A stretch of DNA of 5,095 nucleotides from Pontiella desulfatans (GTDB lineage Bacteria; Verrucomicrobiota; Kiritimatiellia; Kiritimatiellales; Pontiellaceae), in assembly GCA_029287275.1 (NCBI GenBank), contig JARFRL010000419.1, positions 1-5,095 of the forward strand, in the 5' to 3' direction. Positions 1-5,095 of this stretch are shown in pieces; the first letter of the stretch is position 1, and each line of letters opens with the position of its first letter. Both the position numbers and the translations under genes were made by a program. The notes under the pieces are model-generated. The model was not told the DNA's origin, did not search any database, and saw only the letters and a program-made list of their open reading frames with translations.

Positions 1-222
1 ACCGGCGAGCGCGAGCAAGGCCTCGTGTTCGTGCGCTACGAGTTGACGCTCCAGATCCGCGCCGCCAACGGCGACGTGCTCGTGACGGTCCGCGACAAAG
101 GCCGCGAGGCGCACAAGACGCTCGATCAGGCGCGCACGCGCTCGTTCCGCACGCTCGAAACCGCGATCAAAACCGGCGGCGCCCAGCTGCTGGACGCCCA
201 TTTCGACGCGCTGGTTGATTAG
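1..222 (+). CDS. C-terminal end of an unrecognised protein (5' truncated by window edge)
   Basis: The frame is open from base 1 to a TAG at 220-222, giving 73 visible residues. The GTG at 25 could act as a start, but the open, sensible reading upstream of it suggests that it is internal and that the gene begins outside the window. The visible part opens with alternating hydrophobic residues (VRYELTLQIRAANGDVLVTV), which look like a beta hairpin with an 'NGD' turn. Two amphipathic helical stretches follow (about KTLDQARTRSFRTLETAI and AQLLDAHFDALV). There is no transmembrane segment and no catalytic motif that I recognise. The fold pattern would suit the end of a small periplasmic or lipoprotein-like beta/alpha domain, but this is a guess. 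It converges on the MFS transporter gene with 20 nt between the stop codons. Confidence 0.6.
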   Translation, partial: TGEREQGLVFVRYELTLQIRAANGDVLVTVRDKGREAHKTLDQARTRSFRTLETAIKTGGAQLLDAHFDALVD

Positions 223-225
223 CCG

Positions 226-254
226 CCGCGCGCGGGAAAAGCCTACACGCGCGG
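226..254. other. GC-rich inverted repeat at the convergent gene junction
   Basis: CCGCGCG at 226-232 is exactly complementary to CGCGCGG at 248-254, giving a 7-bp all-GC stem with a 15-nt loop. It spans the gap between the two convergent stop codons and enters the last codons of the transporter gene. There is no T-tract on either side, so it does not meet the usual definition of an intrinsic terminator. In sequence this rich in CG dinucleotides a 7-bp match can arise by chance. It might still slow or end converging transcription. Confidence 0.2.
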
Positions 255-1544
255 ATATCCGCCGCCGGGCATGAACCGCGCCTGTTTCACGACCTTCGGC
301 ACGAGCCCGATCGTGGCGAGCATCAGGACGGTCAGCACCGCGAAGCCGAGCAGGATCGAGTCGTACGCGGTGTAGCCGCGCTCCAGCAACGTCCATTCCG
401 ACGCCAGCATGTCCCAGCCGATCGCGCGCGAAACGAACACGCCGGAGAGCGCCACCCCGAAGCTGACCAGCGACATGTGAACGGCCGTCGAGAGCGACTT
501 GTTGGTGGCCGGAATCAACGCCAACGCCTCCGACGAAACCGCGACGCCGGCGATCGCGGCCGTCATGCTGAACAAGAACGAGCAGGCCACCACGTGTCCC
601 ATGATCGGCCACGGCGTCCAGTGCCGCGCCAACATCGAAACGATGATCAACGCGTACGCGACGTGCGTCAGCAGGAACACGACGCGCGTGCCGAAGCGGT
701 CGACCGCCCGTCCTCCCAGCGCGCACCCCGCCATCGCGCCGCCTAGAAAGAAATTTCCGACCATCATGATCTTCGCCGCGGAGAACGCGAACACGTCCTT
801 CTGCATCAGGCCGAACACGATCGGGACGCCCGCGGTGAAAAGGGTGATCAAAAAAACGTAGCCGTTGAAGGCGATGTAGCCGGGGATGGCGAAAACCTGC
901 GCGCACGCGGTCCAGAACGATCGCTTCGCGTGTTCGCCGCGATGCTCCCGCTCGAGTTCCGGAATCCGGGCGTAGGTGAAATAGCGCGCCACGTGCGCCA
1001 GGAGAATGAGCGCCAACAACGCCTGGAACGCGGCCATCGACCGCGTGTGTTTCATCACGAAGGAAACCAGCGTCGCGAAGACGATGTTGACCGTCAGAAA
1101 CGAAACCCGCAACCGACCGAAAAACCGGCCGCGGATCTCGGCGGGAATGATCGGATTCAGCAAGGCGAACCAACTCGCGCCCTGCAGGCTCGAACCCAGG
1201 CAGAACACCAACAGCGACGTCGCGACGAGCGGCGCCGCGAAACGCGCCGCGCCCCACCCCGCCATCATCATCACGACCAGACTACCGATCAGCGACAGCT
1301 GGCCAAAGAGCGCCAGCCGGAGCTTGCCGAAGCGGTCCGAGTAGTAGGCCAACGGAAGAATCAACACGCCGCCGACCAGCGCCGGCAGCGCGGCGAACAG
1401 GGCGAACGCGGAACTGGAAAAACCCAGCTTCGTGAAATAGTTCAAATAGAACCCGTTTTGAAACAGAAAGGTGGTCAACATGCCGAGACACTGGGTCGCG
1501 ATGATGATGTTGAACGCTCGTTCGCGTTGTGGTTTCGAAAGCAT
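243..1544 (-). CDS. Major facilitator superfamily (MFS) transporter, substrate unknown
   Basis: This is a polytopic inner-membrane protein of 433 residues from the ATG at 1544, a usual size for a 12-helix MFS permease. Hydrophobic segments run through its whole length, starting with about residues 11-37 and 45-66. The loop between helices 2 and 3 carries a motif-A-like signature (YYSDRFGKLR, with D70, R71, G73 and K74). A second copy in the middle of the C-terminal half (GGRAVDRFGTR, D282 and R283) reflects the two-fold repeat of the family. MFS members move small solutes by uniport or proton/cation-coupled transport; nothing here identifies the substrate. A longer start, TTG at 1580, would add 12 residues (PATRPSREFER and a start). 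I prefer the ATG because it is the standard codon, but neither start has a clear Shine-Dalgarno. It is divergent from rsmI and convergent with the partial gene at the left edge, so it is probably transcribed alone. Confidence 0.88.
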   Translation of the reverse strand: MLSKPQRERAFNIIIATQCLGMLTTFLFQNGFYLNYFTKLGFSSSAFALFAALPALVGGVLILPLAYYSDRFGKLRLALFGQLSLIGSLVVMMMAGWGAARFAAPLVATSLLVFCLGSSLQGASWFALLNPIIPAEIRGRFFGRLRVSFLTVNIVFATLVSFVMKHTRSMAAFQALLALILLAHVARYFTYARIPELEREHRGEHAKRSFWTACAQVFAIPGYIAFNGYVFLITLFTAGVPIVFGLMQKDVFAFSAAKIMMVGNFFLGGAMAGCALGGRAVDRFGTRVVFLLTHVAYALIIVSMLARHWTPWPIMGHVVACSFLFSMTAAIAGVAVSSEALALIPATNKSLSTAVHMSLVSFGVALSGVFVSRAIGWDMLASEWTLLERGYTAYDSILLGFAVLTVLMLATIGLVPKVVKQARFMPGGGYPRV

Positions 1545-1550
1545 CCGTTC

Positions 1551-1580
1551 AAATTCGCGTGACGGGCGGGTGGCTGGCAA
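1551..1580 (-). promoter_or_regulatory. Weak candidate promoter for the MFS transporter
   Basis: Read on the minus strand, TTGCCA (1580-1575) is followed after 18 nt by GAATTT (1556-1551), which ends 6 nt before the ATG at 1544. The -35 is reasonable and the -10 is poor (two of six matches to TATAAT). If real, transcription would start at about the ATG. It also coincides with the alternative TTG start codon, so the two readings compete. Confidence 0.15.
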
Positions 1581-1601
1581 GCCCGTTCGCCACGTTTCAG
1601 A

Positions 1602-1630
1602 TTGGCGGCGCGCGGCGAATCCCCTACTGT
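1602..1630 (+). promoter_or_regulatory. Candidate sigma70-type promoter for rsmI
   Basis: TTGGCG at 1602-1607 and TACTGT at 1625-1630 are separated by 17 nt, the ideal spacing. The -10 matches TATAAT at the three most informative positions (T1, A2, T6). It ends 6 nt before the rsmI ATG at 1637, so the transcript would begin at or very near the start codon. This agrees with the absence of a Shine-Dalgarno sequence there. Short motif matches like this are common by chance. Confidence 0.3.
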
Positions 1631-1636
1631 TTCGAA

Positions 1637-2311
1637 ATGGAACCTGGACTTTACATCGTGGGCACGCCGATCGGCAATTTGGGCGATATCTCGTTTCGAG
1701 CCCTGGAAACGCTGCGGGAAGCCGACCTGATCCTCGCCGAAGACACGCGGCACACGCGCCGCCTGACGGATCGCTATGAAATCACGACGCGGCTCATGAG
1801 CTGCCATAAATTCAACGAACACCAGCGCGTGGAACAGATCATCGAGCGAATCGAGAACGGGCAGGCCGTCGCGATGGTCACCGATTCCGGCATGCCCTGC
1901 ATATCCGATCCCGGCTCGCGGGTCGCGGCGCTCTGCCGCGAAGCCGGCGTGATGATCACCTCGGCGCCCGGCCCCGCGGCGGTCACCACCGCGGTCGCGC
2001 TCAGCGGCTTCGGCGAAAAGGGGTTCATCTTCGCGGGGTTTCTCCCCCATAAAAGCGGCGGCAGAAAACGCGATCTCGAAAAGTGGAAGGACGCGGATTT
2101 GCCCGTCGCCCTTTATGAATCGCCCTACCGGCTGATCAAGGTGCTCGACGAGATCGACAACTATCTCGGCCCGGACCGAATCGTGTTCGTCGCGCGCGAA
2201 ATGACCAAGAAATTCGAGGAACTCACGGCGGGCACGCCCGCGGAAATCAAAGCCGTGTACGAGGGCCGAACGGTCAAAGGCGAGTGCGTCGTAATCATTC
2301 GACCCGCCTGA
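1637..2311 (+). CDS. rsmI: 16S rRNA (cytidine(1402)-2'-O)-methyltransferase RsmI, short form
   Basis: RsmI is a cytoplasmic SAM-dependent enzyme of the tetrapyrrole-methylase-like fold. It 2'-O-methylates C1402 of 16S rRNA in the ribosomal P site; with the N4-methyl group added by RsmH this tunes decoding fidelity. The family signatures are all present: GTPIGNLGDIS near the N-terminus (residues 9-19), AEDTRHTRRL (34-43), DSGMPCISDPG (83-93), SAPGPAAV (109-116), then YESPYR and REMTKKFEE in the second half. The start is the ATG at 1637, because the family begins a few residues before YIVGTPIGNLGD. The frame extends upstream to a GTG at 1529, but that extension is unlike the family and overlaps the transporter's start. 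At 224 residues it lacks the roughly 50-60-residue C-terminal domain of the 286-residue E. coli protein. It ends at the usual 'GECVVII' strand, so this is a complete catalytic form rather than a broken gene. No Shine-Dalgarno is visible. Confidence 0.95.
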   Translation: MEPGLYIVGTPIGNLGDISFRALETLREADLILAEDTRHTRRLTDRYEITTRLMSCHKFNEHQRVEQIIERIENGQAVAMVTDSGMPCISDPGSRVAALCREAGVMITSAPGPAAVTTAVALSGFGEKGFIFAGFLPHKSGGRKRDLEKWKDADLPVALYESPYRLIKVLDEIDNYLGPDRIVFVAREMTKKFEELTAGTPAEIKAVYEGRTVKGECVVIIRPA

Positions 2312-2393
2312 GCGCGCCGGAAAAAACCTTCTCTTTTAAATCTTTATCAAGGACCGCGCTAGTAGATTCCGTGATTTTTAAGGACTATTGACG

Positions 2394-2421
2394 TTGAACT
2401 CATCAAGGGCGGTGCTACTAT
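2394..2421 (+). promoter_or_regulatory. Sigma70-type promoter with extended -10, upstream of the STAS-phosphatase operon
   Basis: TTGAAC at 2394-2399 is followed after 16 nt by TACTAT at 2416-2421. A TG dinucleotide one base upstream (2413-2414) makes it an extended -10. A start at about 2428 would leave a leader of about 34 nt before the ATG at 2462. A second TTGACG at 2388-2393 is closer to the -35 consensus but sits 22 nt from the -10, which is too far. AT-rich sequence just upstream (for example ATTTTTAA at 2374-2381) could help as an UP-like element. It lies in the least GC-rich stretch of the window, where a promoter is expected. Confidence 0.55.
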
Positions 2422-2444
2422 TCAAAGGGTTCGGAGTATTCTTT

Positions 2445-2450
2445 GAGGGG
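2445..2450 (+). promoter_or_regulatory. Shine-Dalgarno of the STAS gene (decides the start)
   Basis: GAGGGG lies 11 nt upstream of the ATG at 2462. It overlaps the alternative GTG at 2450, which would be left without a ribosome binding site of its own. This favours the ATG as the start, although the spacing is on the long side. Confidence 0.45.
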
Positions 2451-2461
2451 TGTGTGAAACG

Positions 2462-3004
2462 ATGGGTTTGGGCAACGGAAACGGCGACAACCTGACGGCC
2501 GCGTTTATTGATCGCGTGGCCGTCATTCGAATTGAGGGACGAGGTTCCTTCAAAATCAGTCCGCCGATGAAACAATTCATTCATAAGGTCATGGACGAGC
2601 GAAGCGCGGACCGCGTCGTGATCGACATGTCGGACTGCGCCGGCATGGATAGTACGTTCATGGGCGTCGTGGCCGGTTTGGCCTGCGTAATCAAAAGCAA
2701 ACCCTCGTTCTCGTTCAAACTCATCAATTTATCCGATAAAAACCGCAAACTGTTGGTCACGCTCGGCGTTGATCGCGTGGTTGACTATTCCATGTCCTCC
2801 ACCGACGAGGAGCGTGATCTCATGACCGGCGAGCAAACCGGCGAGCAAACGCTCGAGCCCGACTTCGCCAACAAACTCAACGCGGCCAAGACCACGCTCG
2901 AGGCCCATGAAACCCTCGTCGACATCAACCCCGCCAACTACAACAAATTCAAAGCCGTGCTTGAATTCCTTCAGGACGATGTCCGCTCCCTCAGTGAAGA
3001 GTAG
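2462..3004 (+). CDS. STAS-domain anti-sigma-factor-antagonist-like protein with C-terminal extension
   Basis: The protein has 180 residues. Residues about 10-110 form a STAS domain of the SpoIIAA/RsbV type: strand AVIRIEGRG, helix PPMKQFIHKVMDE, strand VVIDMSDCAGMD, then Ser64-Thr65 at the start of the next helix, and later LINLSDKNRKLLVTLGVDRVVDY. In this family the Ser or Thr after the 'MD' is phosphorylated by a kinase and dephosphorylated by a PP2C phosphatase; the unphosphorylated form binds its partner. Ser64 occupies that position. RsbV and SpoIIAA are only about 110-120 residues, so residues 111-180 are an extension. This tail begins acidic, carries a duplicated TGEQ (122-129), and ends in a predicted helical segment (PANYNKFKAVLEFLQDD). 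The phosphatase gene starts 6 nt downstream, indicating an operon and a substrate-enzyme pair. The true partner (anti-sigma kinase or other target) is not in the window. The STAS assignment is firm; a sigma-factor role is inferred. Confidence 0.88.
   Translation: MGLGNGNGDNLTAAFIDRVAVIRIEGRGSFKISPPMKQFIHKVMDERSADRVVIDMSDCAGMDSTFMGVVAGLACVIKSKPSFSFKLINLSDKNRKLLVTLGVDRVVDYSMSSTDEERDLMTGEQTGEQTLEPDFANKLNAAKTTLEAHETLVDINPANYNKFKAVLEFLQDDVRSLSEE
2825..2848 (+). repeat. Perfect 12-bp tandem duplication inside the STAS gene
   Basis: ACCGGCGAGCAA occurs twice head to tail (2825-2836 and 2837-2848). It is in frame and encodes TGEQ-TGEQ at residues 122-129, at the junction between the STAS domain and the C-terminal tail. 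The copies are identical at the DNA level, which suggests a recent slippage event or a length-variable linker. Confidence 0.85.
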
Positions 3005-3005
3005 G
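2996..3005 (+). promoter_or_regulatory. Probable ribosome binding region of the phosphatase gene, overlapping the STAS stop
   Basis: The purine-rich sequence GAAGAGTAGG contains the TAG stop of the STAS gene (3002-3004). Its AGG ends 5 nt before the ATG at 3011. Ribosomes ending on the STAS gene would be placed to restart here, consistent with translational coupling. Confidence 0.35.
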
Positions 3006-3010
3006 TTGTG

Positions 3011-4456
3011 ATGCATGGTTTTCTTTTGTGGTTAACCATTTTTTTCGACCTGTTCATTCCCGCGGTCTTCGGGCTTCTTCTTTTCATCAGTCACCGCCGA
3101 CGCGTCGAACTGCGTCATGAACGCGATATTTTGCTTCAGGAAAAAGAAGCCGCGCTGGGTTTCGTGCACAACGTCGGCGAGGTCTTCGTCGATTCCGACT
3201 CGGTCGACATGGACAGCCTGCTCTCCCGCGTGTTGCACTACGCCGTCCGCACCTGCAAAGCCGGCTCCGGCGCGATCTATCTGCTGAATCCGCGCTCCGG
3301 AAAACTCGTGGCCCGCGCCGTTTCCGGCGTATTCCCCCCGCCCTTCGAGACCCAAATCAAAAACCTCGAAGACGACGCGACCGACGCGCTGCGACGGATC
3401 ATCAAAAACACCCCCGTCGCGCTGGGCAAAGGTTTGATCGGCGAGTCCGCGGTGCTGGGCAACTCCATCCTGGTGGAAGACGCGGAAATGGACTCCCGCG
3501 TCCCGCGCGCGACCGATGAGTTTTTAAAGATCCGAACGTTGCTGGTGGTGCCCATGCGCTTCGGCAACCACACCATCGGCGTCATGGCGCTCGTCAACCG
3601 AACCAATGGGAGCCGCTTCGCGATGTCGGACCTCAATCTGGCGCGGGCGCTCGCGGCGCAGGCCTCGGTGCCGATCCACTACGCCGGCCTGCAGGAAAGC
3701 CTCGAGGAGAAGCGCGAGCTCGACCGCGGCATGCGCATCGCCCAGCAGATCCAACACTCCCTGCTGCCGCGCGAGCTGCCCGTCTTTTCCAGCGTGGACC
3801 TCGCGGCCTTCAACCATCCCGCGATGGATATCGGCGGCGACTACTACGACTTCATCCGAATCGACGACCAGCATATCGGCCTCGCCATCGCCGACGTCAG
3901 CGGCAAAGGCATTGGCGGCGCGCTCATGATGGCCGTTTGTCGAAGCGTGCTGCGCGTCAACGCCGAACGGGTGTACGATCCGGCCAACATGCTCGGCACG
4001 CTCAACCGCATCCTCAGCGAAAACCTCGCGGAGGACATGTTCATCAGCATGCTCTACATGGTCCTCAACCTCGAAACCCATCAACTCAGCTACGCCCGCG
4101 CCGGACACGAGGCGCCCATCATCATCCGGAACGGGGAACCCAAGGCGGACCACGCCGAAACCGCCGGCGTCGCGATCGGATTCGTCGACAACGAGACCTT
4201 CAGCTCCATCATTCAGACCCGGAACGTTTCCCTGCGCCCGGGCGATCTGGTCGTCACCTACACCGACGGAATCACCGAGGCCATGAACACCGCCAACGAG
4301 GAATGGGGAATCGAAACCCTCGTCGCGGCCGTAGAGCGCATGGCCGATGCTTCCGCGGGCGATCTGCTGGAAAACATCCGCGCCGAAGTGCTGGCGTTCA
4401 CGGGCGACGGCCGTCAACACGACGACATGACGATGCTCGCGCTTAAAATCAAGTAG
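3011..4456 (+). CDS. Membrane-anchored GAF-domain PP2C/SpoIIE-family serine phosphatase
   Basis: The protein has 481 residues. An N-terminal hydrophobic segment (about residues 4-27) followed by HRRRVELRHERD forms a single membrane anchor with the basic cytoplasmic side after it. A short helical, coiled-coil-like stretch (31-52) leads into a GAF domain (about 66-226) with the typical GKGLIGESAVLGNSILVEDA and LLVVPM...IGVMALVN blocks. A helical linker with RIAQQIQHSLLP (242-253), the usual entry to RsbU/SpoIIE phosphatases, precedes the PP2C domain (about 256-481). The metal-binding acidic residues look intact: GGDYYDF (D277), ADVSGKG (D295), YTDGITEA (D419) and HDDMT (D471, D472). It should be an active Mn/Mg-dependent Ser/Thr phosphatase whose GAF domain senses a small ligand. 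The likely substrate is the STAS protein encoded 6 nt upstream. The GTG at 3008 is directly before the ATG and would add one residue. The protein has no kinase or HATPase domain. Confidence 0.93.
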   Translation: MHGFLLWLTIFFDLFIPAVFGLLLFISHRRRVELRHERDILLQEKEAALGFVHNVGEVFVDSDSVDMDSLLSRVLHYAVRTCKAGSGAIYLLNPRSGKLVARAVSGVFPPPFETQIKNLEDDATDALRRIIKNTPVALGKGLIGESAVLGNSILVEDAEMDSRVPRATDEFLKIRTLLVVPMRFGNHTIGVMALVNRTNGSRFAMSDLNLARALAAQASVPIHYAGLQESLEEKRELDRGMRIAQQIQHSLLPRELPVFSSVDLAAFNHPAMDIGGDYYDFIRIDDQHIGLAIADVSGKGIGGALMMAVCRSVLRVNAERVYDPANMLGTLNRILSENLAEDMFISMLYMVLNLETHQLSYARAGHEAPIIIRNGEPKADHAETAGVAIGFVDNETFSSIIQTRNVSLRPGDLVVTYTDGITEAMNTANEEWGIETLVAAVERMADASAGDLLENIRAEVLAFTGDGRQHDDMTMLALKIK

Positions 4457-4459
4457 CCC

Positions 4460-5095
4460 CTACGGCGCTTCGAGTTCCAGCCGGAAAAACGCGTTCGTCG
4501 CGGACGTGGGCATCAGCGCCACGAGGTTCGTTTCGCTCAGCTCCAGCATCCGCGGCGTGGCGACCGTCCATGCGATCAGGTTGGTCGACTCCAGCACCCG
4601 CGACCCCGCCGCGAGGCGCGGATCGCGCGCGTGTTCGAGCCGAAGCGCCGATCGGCCATACGCGTCCAACGCGCGCGTCGCCACCAGCCGCGGCGCGGCG
4701 TTCGAGGACAACCAGACCGTCAGCGCGATCGGCGCGTTGGACGCGCCGAGCTCGACGATTTCAAAGTCCACCAAAAGATCCTCCGCCGGCGCGTGAACCG
4801 CGTCGCCGGGTTGGAAAGCCCGCAGCGTGACCGCGCCCGCTTCGTCGCCCAGATCAAGCGCGTGCGAGGCCTCGTCGATCAACACCGAGTCCGGTCCGTC
4901 GCGCACCTGCATCTTCACGGGAAGGCCGGAACTGGAATAGGCGCGTACTTGAACAGCCGCTCCTCCGCGAAGCTGGTTCGCGACGGGCTCCACGTAGAGG
5001 TGTTGAATTTCCTCCGCGATTCGGAACGAGCGCAGCACCGGCGCCGCCGGAGCGAACGTCGCGTCGCCGGGCTGGCTGGCGACCACTTCCACCGT
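4460..5095 (-). CDS. C-terminal part of a secreted or cell-surface protein with Ig-like repeats (5' end beyond window)
   Basis: The minus-strand frame is open from the right edge to a TAG at 4462-4460, giving about 212 visible residues. A GTG at 5092 is in frame, but the reading continues beyond it to the edge and the sequence starts within a repeat, so the true start lies outside. Two copies of an Ig-like repeat end are visible: VVASQPGDATFAPAAPV..SFRI at the edge and TLRAFQPGDAVHAPAEDL..DFEI further in. The second is preceded by a characteristic QVRAYSSSGLPVKMQVRDGP stretch. The C-terminus has ESTNLIAWT and ends SATNAFFRLELEAP, a pattern I associate with exported proteins of Verrucomicrobiota and relatives. 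There is no catalytic motif in the visible part; any enzymatic domain would lie upstream. It converges on the phosphatase gene with only 3 nt between the stops. Surface location is inferred, since the signal peptide is not in the window. Confidence 0.75.
   Translation of the reverse strand, partial: TVEVVASQPGDATFAPAAPVLRSFRIAEEIQHLYVEPVANQLRGGAAVQVRAYSSSGLPVKMQVRDGPDSVLIDEASHALDLGDEAGAVTLRAFQPGDAVHAPAEDLLVDFEIVELGASNAPIALTVWLSSNAAPRLVATRALDAYGRSALRLEHARDPRLAAGSRVLESTNLIAWTVATPRMLELSETNLVALMPTSATNAFFRLELEAP
4757..5095 (-). repeat. Tandem Ig-like protein repeats (one complete, one cut by the edge)
   Basis: Two related protein segments align without gaps over about 25 residues: VEVVASQPGDATFAPAAP at 5094-5018 and VTLRAFQPGDAVHAPAED at 4831-4757. 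They share the core 'QPGDA..APA' and an 'SFRI'/'DFEI' end. Their spacing implies a repeat unit of about 87 residues, the size of a single Ig-like beta-sandwich. The DNA of the two copies has diverged, so this is an old duplication rather than a recent one. Confidence 0.65.

Noticed and set aside
930..1562. A 210-codon plus-strand frame antisense to the MFS transporter
   Set aside because: The translation is an R/Q/E-rich, low-complexity shadow of hydrophobic transporter codons. No motif or ribosome binding site supports it.
1529..1636. Upstream extension of rsmI to the GTG at 1529
   Set aside because: The family starts just before YIVGTPIGNLGD. The extra 36 residues are unlike RsmI and would overlap the transporter's N-terminal codons.
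1475..2050. A 191-codon minus-strand frame across the rsmI 5' half
   Set aside because: It is an R/G/D/A-rich mirror of rsmI codons and overlaps both the rsmI start and the transporter start.
2311..2360. Possible rsmI terminator from AGCGCG (2311-2316) and CGCGCT (2355-2360)
   Set aside because: The arms are only 6 bp with a 38-nt loop and no T-tract after the second arm. The T-rich stretch CTTCTCTTTT lies inside the loop, so this is not a credible intrinsic terminator.
2360..2420. Inverted repeat TAGTAG (2360-2365) / CTACTA (2415-2420) as an operator
   Set aside because: Only 6 bp match, 49 nt apart, with no flanking symmetry. The right arm is explained by the -10 element.
2312..2461. A small gene, RNA or riboswitch in the rsmI-STAS intergenic region
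   Set aside because: Only 150 nt are available. I see no open frame with a start and ribosome binding site, and no stable extended hairpin. The promoter and leader account for the part that has structure.
3524..4420. A long open frame (298 codons) antisense to the phosphatase gene
   Set aside because: It lies opposite the GAF and PP2C coding sequence, whose motifs are unmistakable. GC-rich codons suppress stop codons on the opposite strand. The translation is rich in D, V, G and H with no recognisable motif.

Overview
The window is a GC-rich (roughly 60% by eye), gene-dense bacterial chromosome segment. It holds three complete core-type genes plus a two-gene signalling operon's worth of partner-switch proteins, with truncated genes at both ends. 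I see no RNA genes, insertion sequences, CRISPR array or phage genes. The best clue to the host is the protein at the right edge. Its C-terminus (an 'ESTNL..W' stretch followed by a terminal 'TNAFFRL' block) and its Ig-like repeats resemble secreted proteins that are common in Verrucomicrobiota and Kiritimatiellota. I infer a PVC-group bacterium, but the window has no phylogenetic marker that settles this.

Layout from left to right. Positions 1-222 (+) are the C-terminal end of an unrecognised protein. It converges, across a 20-nt gap, on a major facilitator superfamily (MFS) transporter at 243-1544 (-). Divergent from the transporter, across about 92 nt, is rsmI at 1637-2311 (+), a 16S rRNA 2'-O-methyltransferase in the short form that lacks the usual C-terminal domain. 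A 150-nt intergenic region (2312-2461) follows. It is less GC-rich than its surroundings and carries the best promoter in the window, TTGAAC, 16 nt, then TGCTACTAT. This drives a STAS-domain protein (2462-3004) and, 6 nt downstream, a membrane-anchored GAF-PP2C (SpoIIE/RsbU-like) phosphatase (3011-4456). A convergent gene on the minus strand (4460 to beyond 5095) is the C-terminal part of a probable cell-surface or secreted protein with tandem Ig-like repeats.

The STAS and phosphatase genes make one functional story: a partner-switching module. The phosphatase, tuned by its GAF sensor domain, would dephosphorylate Ser64 of the STAS protein, which could then bind a downstream partner, classically an anti-sigma kinase. 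No such kinase or sigma factor lies in the window, so the output is unknown. The STAS protein also has an uncharacterised tail of about 70 residues. The transporter, rsmI and the two edge genes show no evident functional link to this module. I found no clearly unprecedented system; the orphan two-component form of the switch and the STAS tail are the points most worth following.
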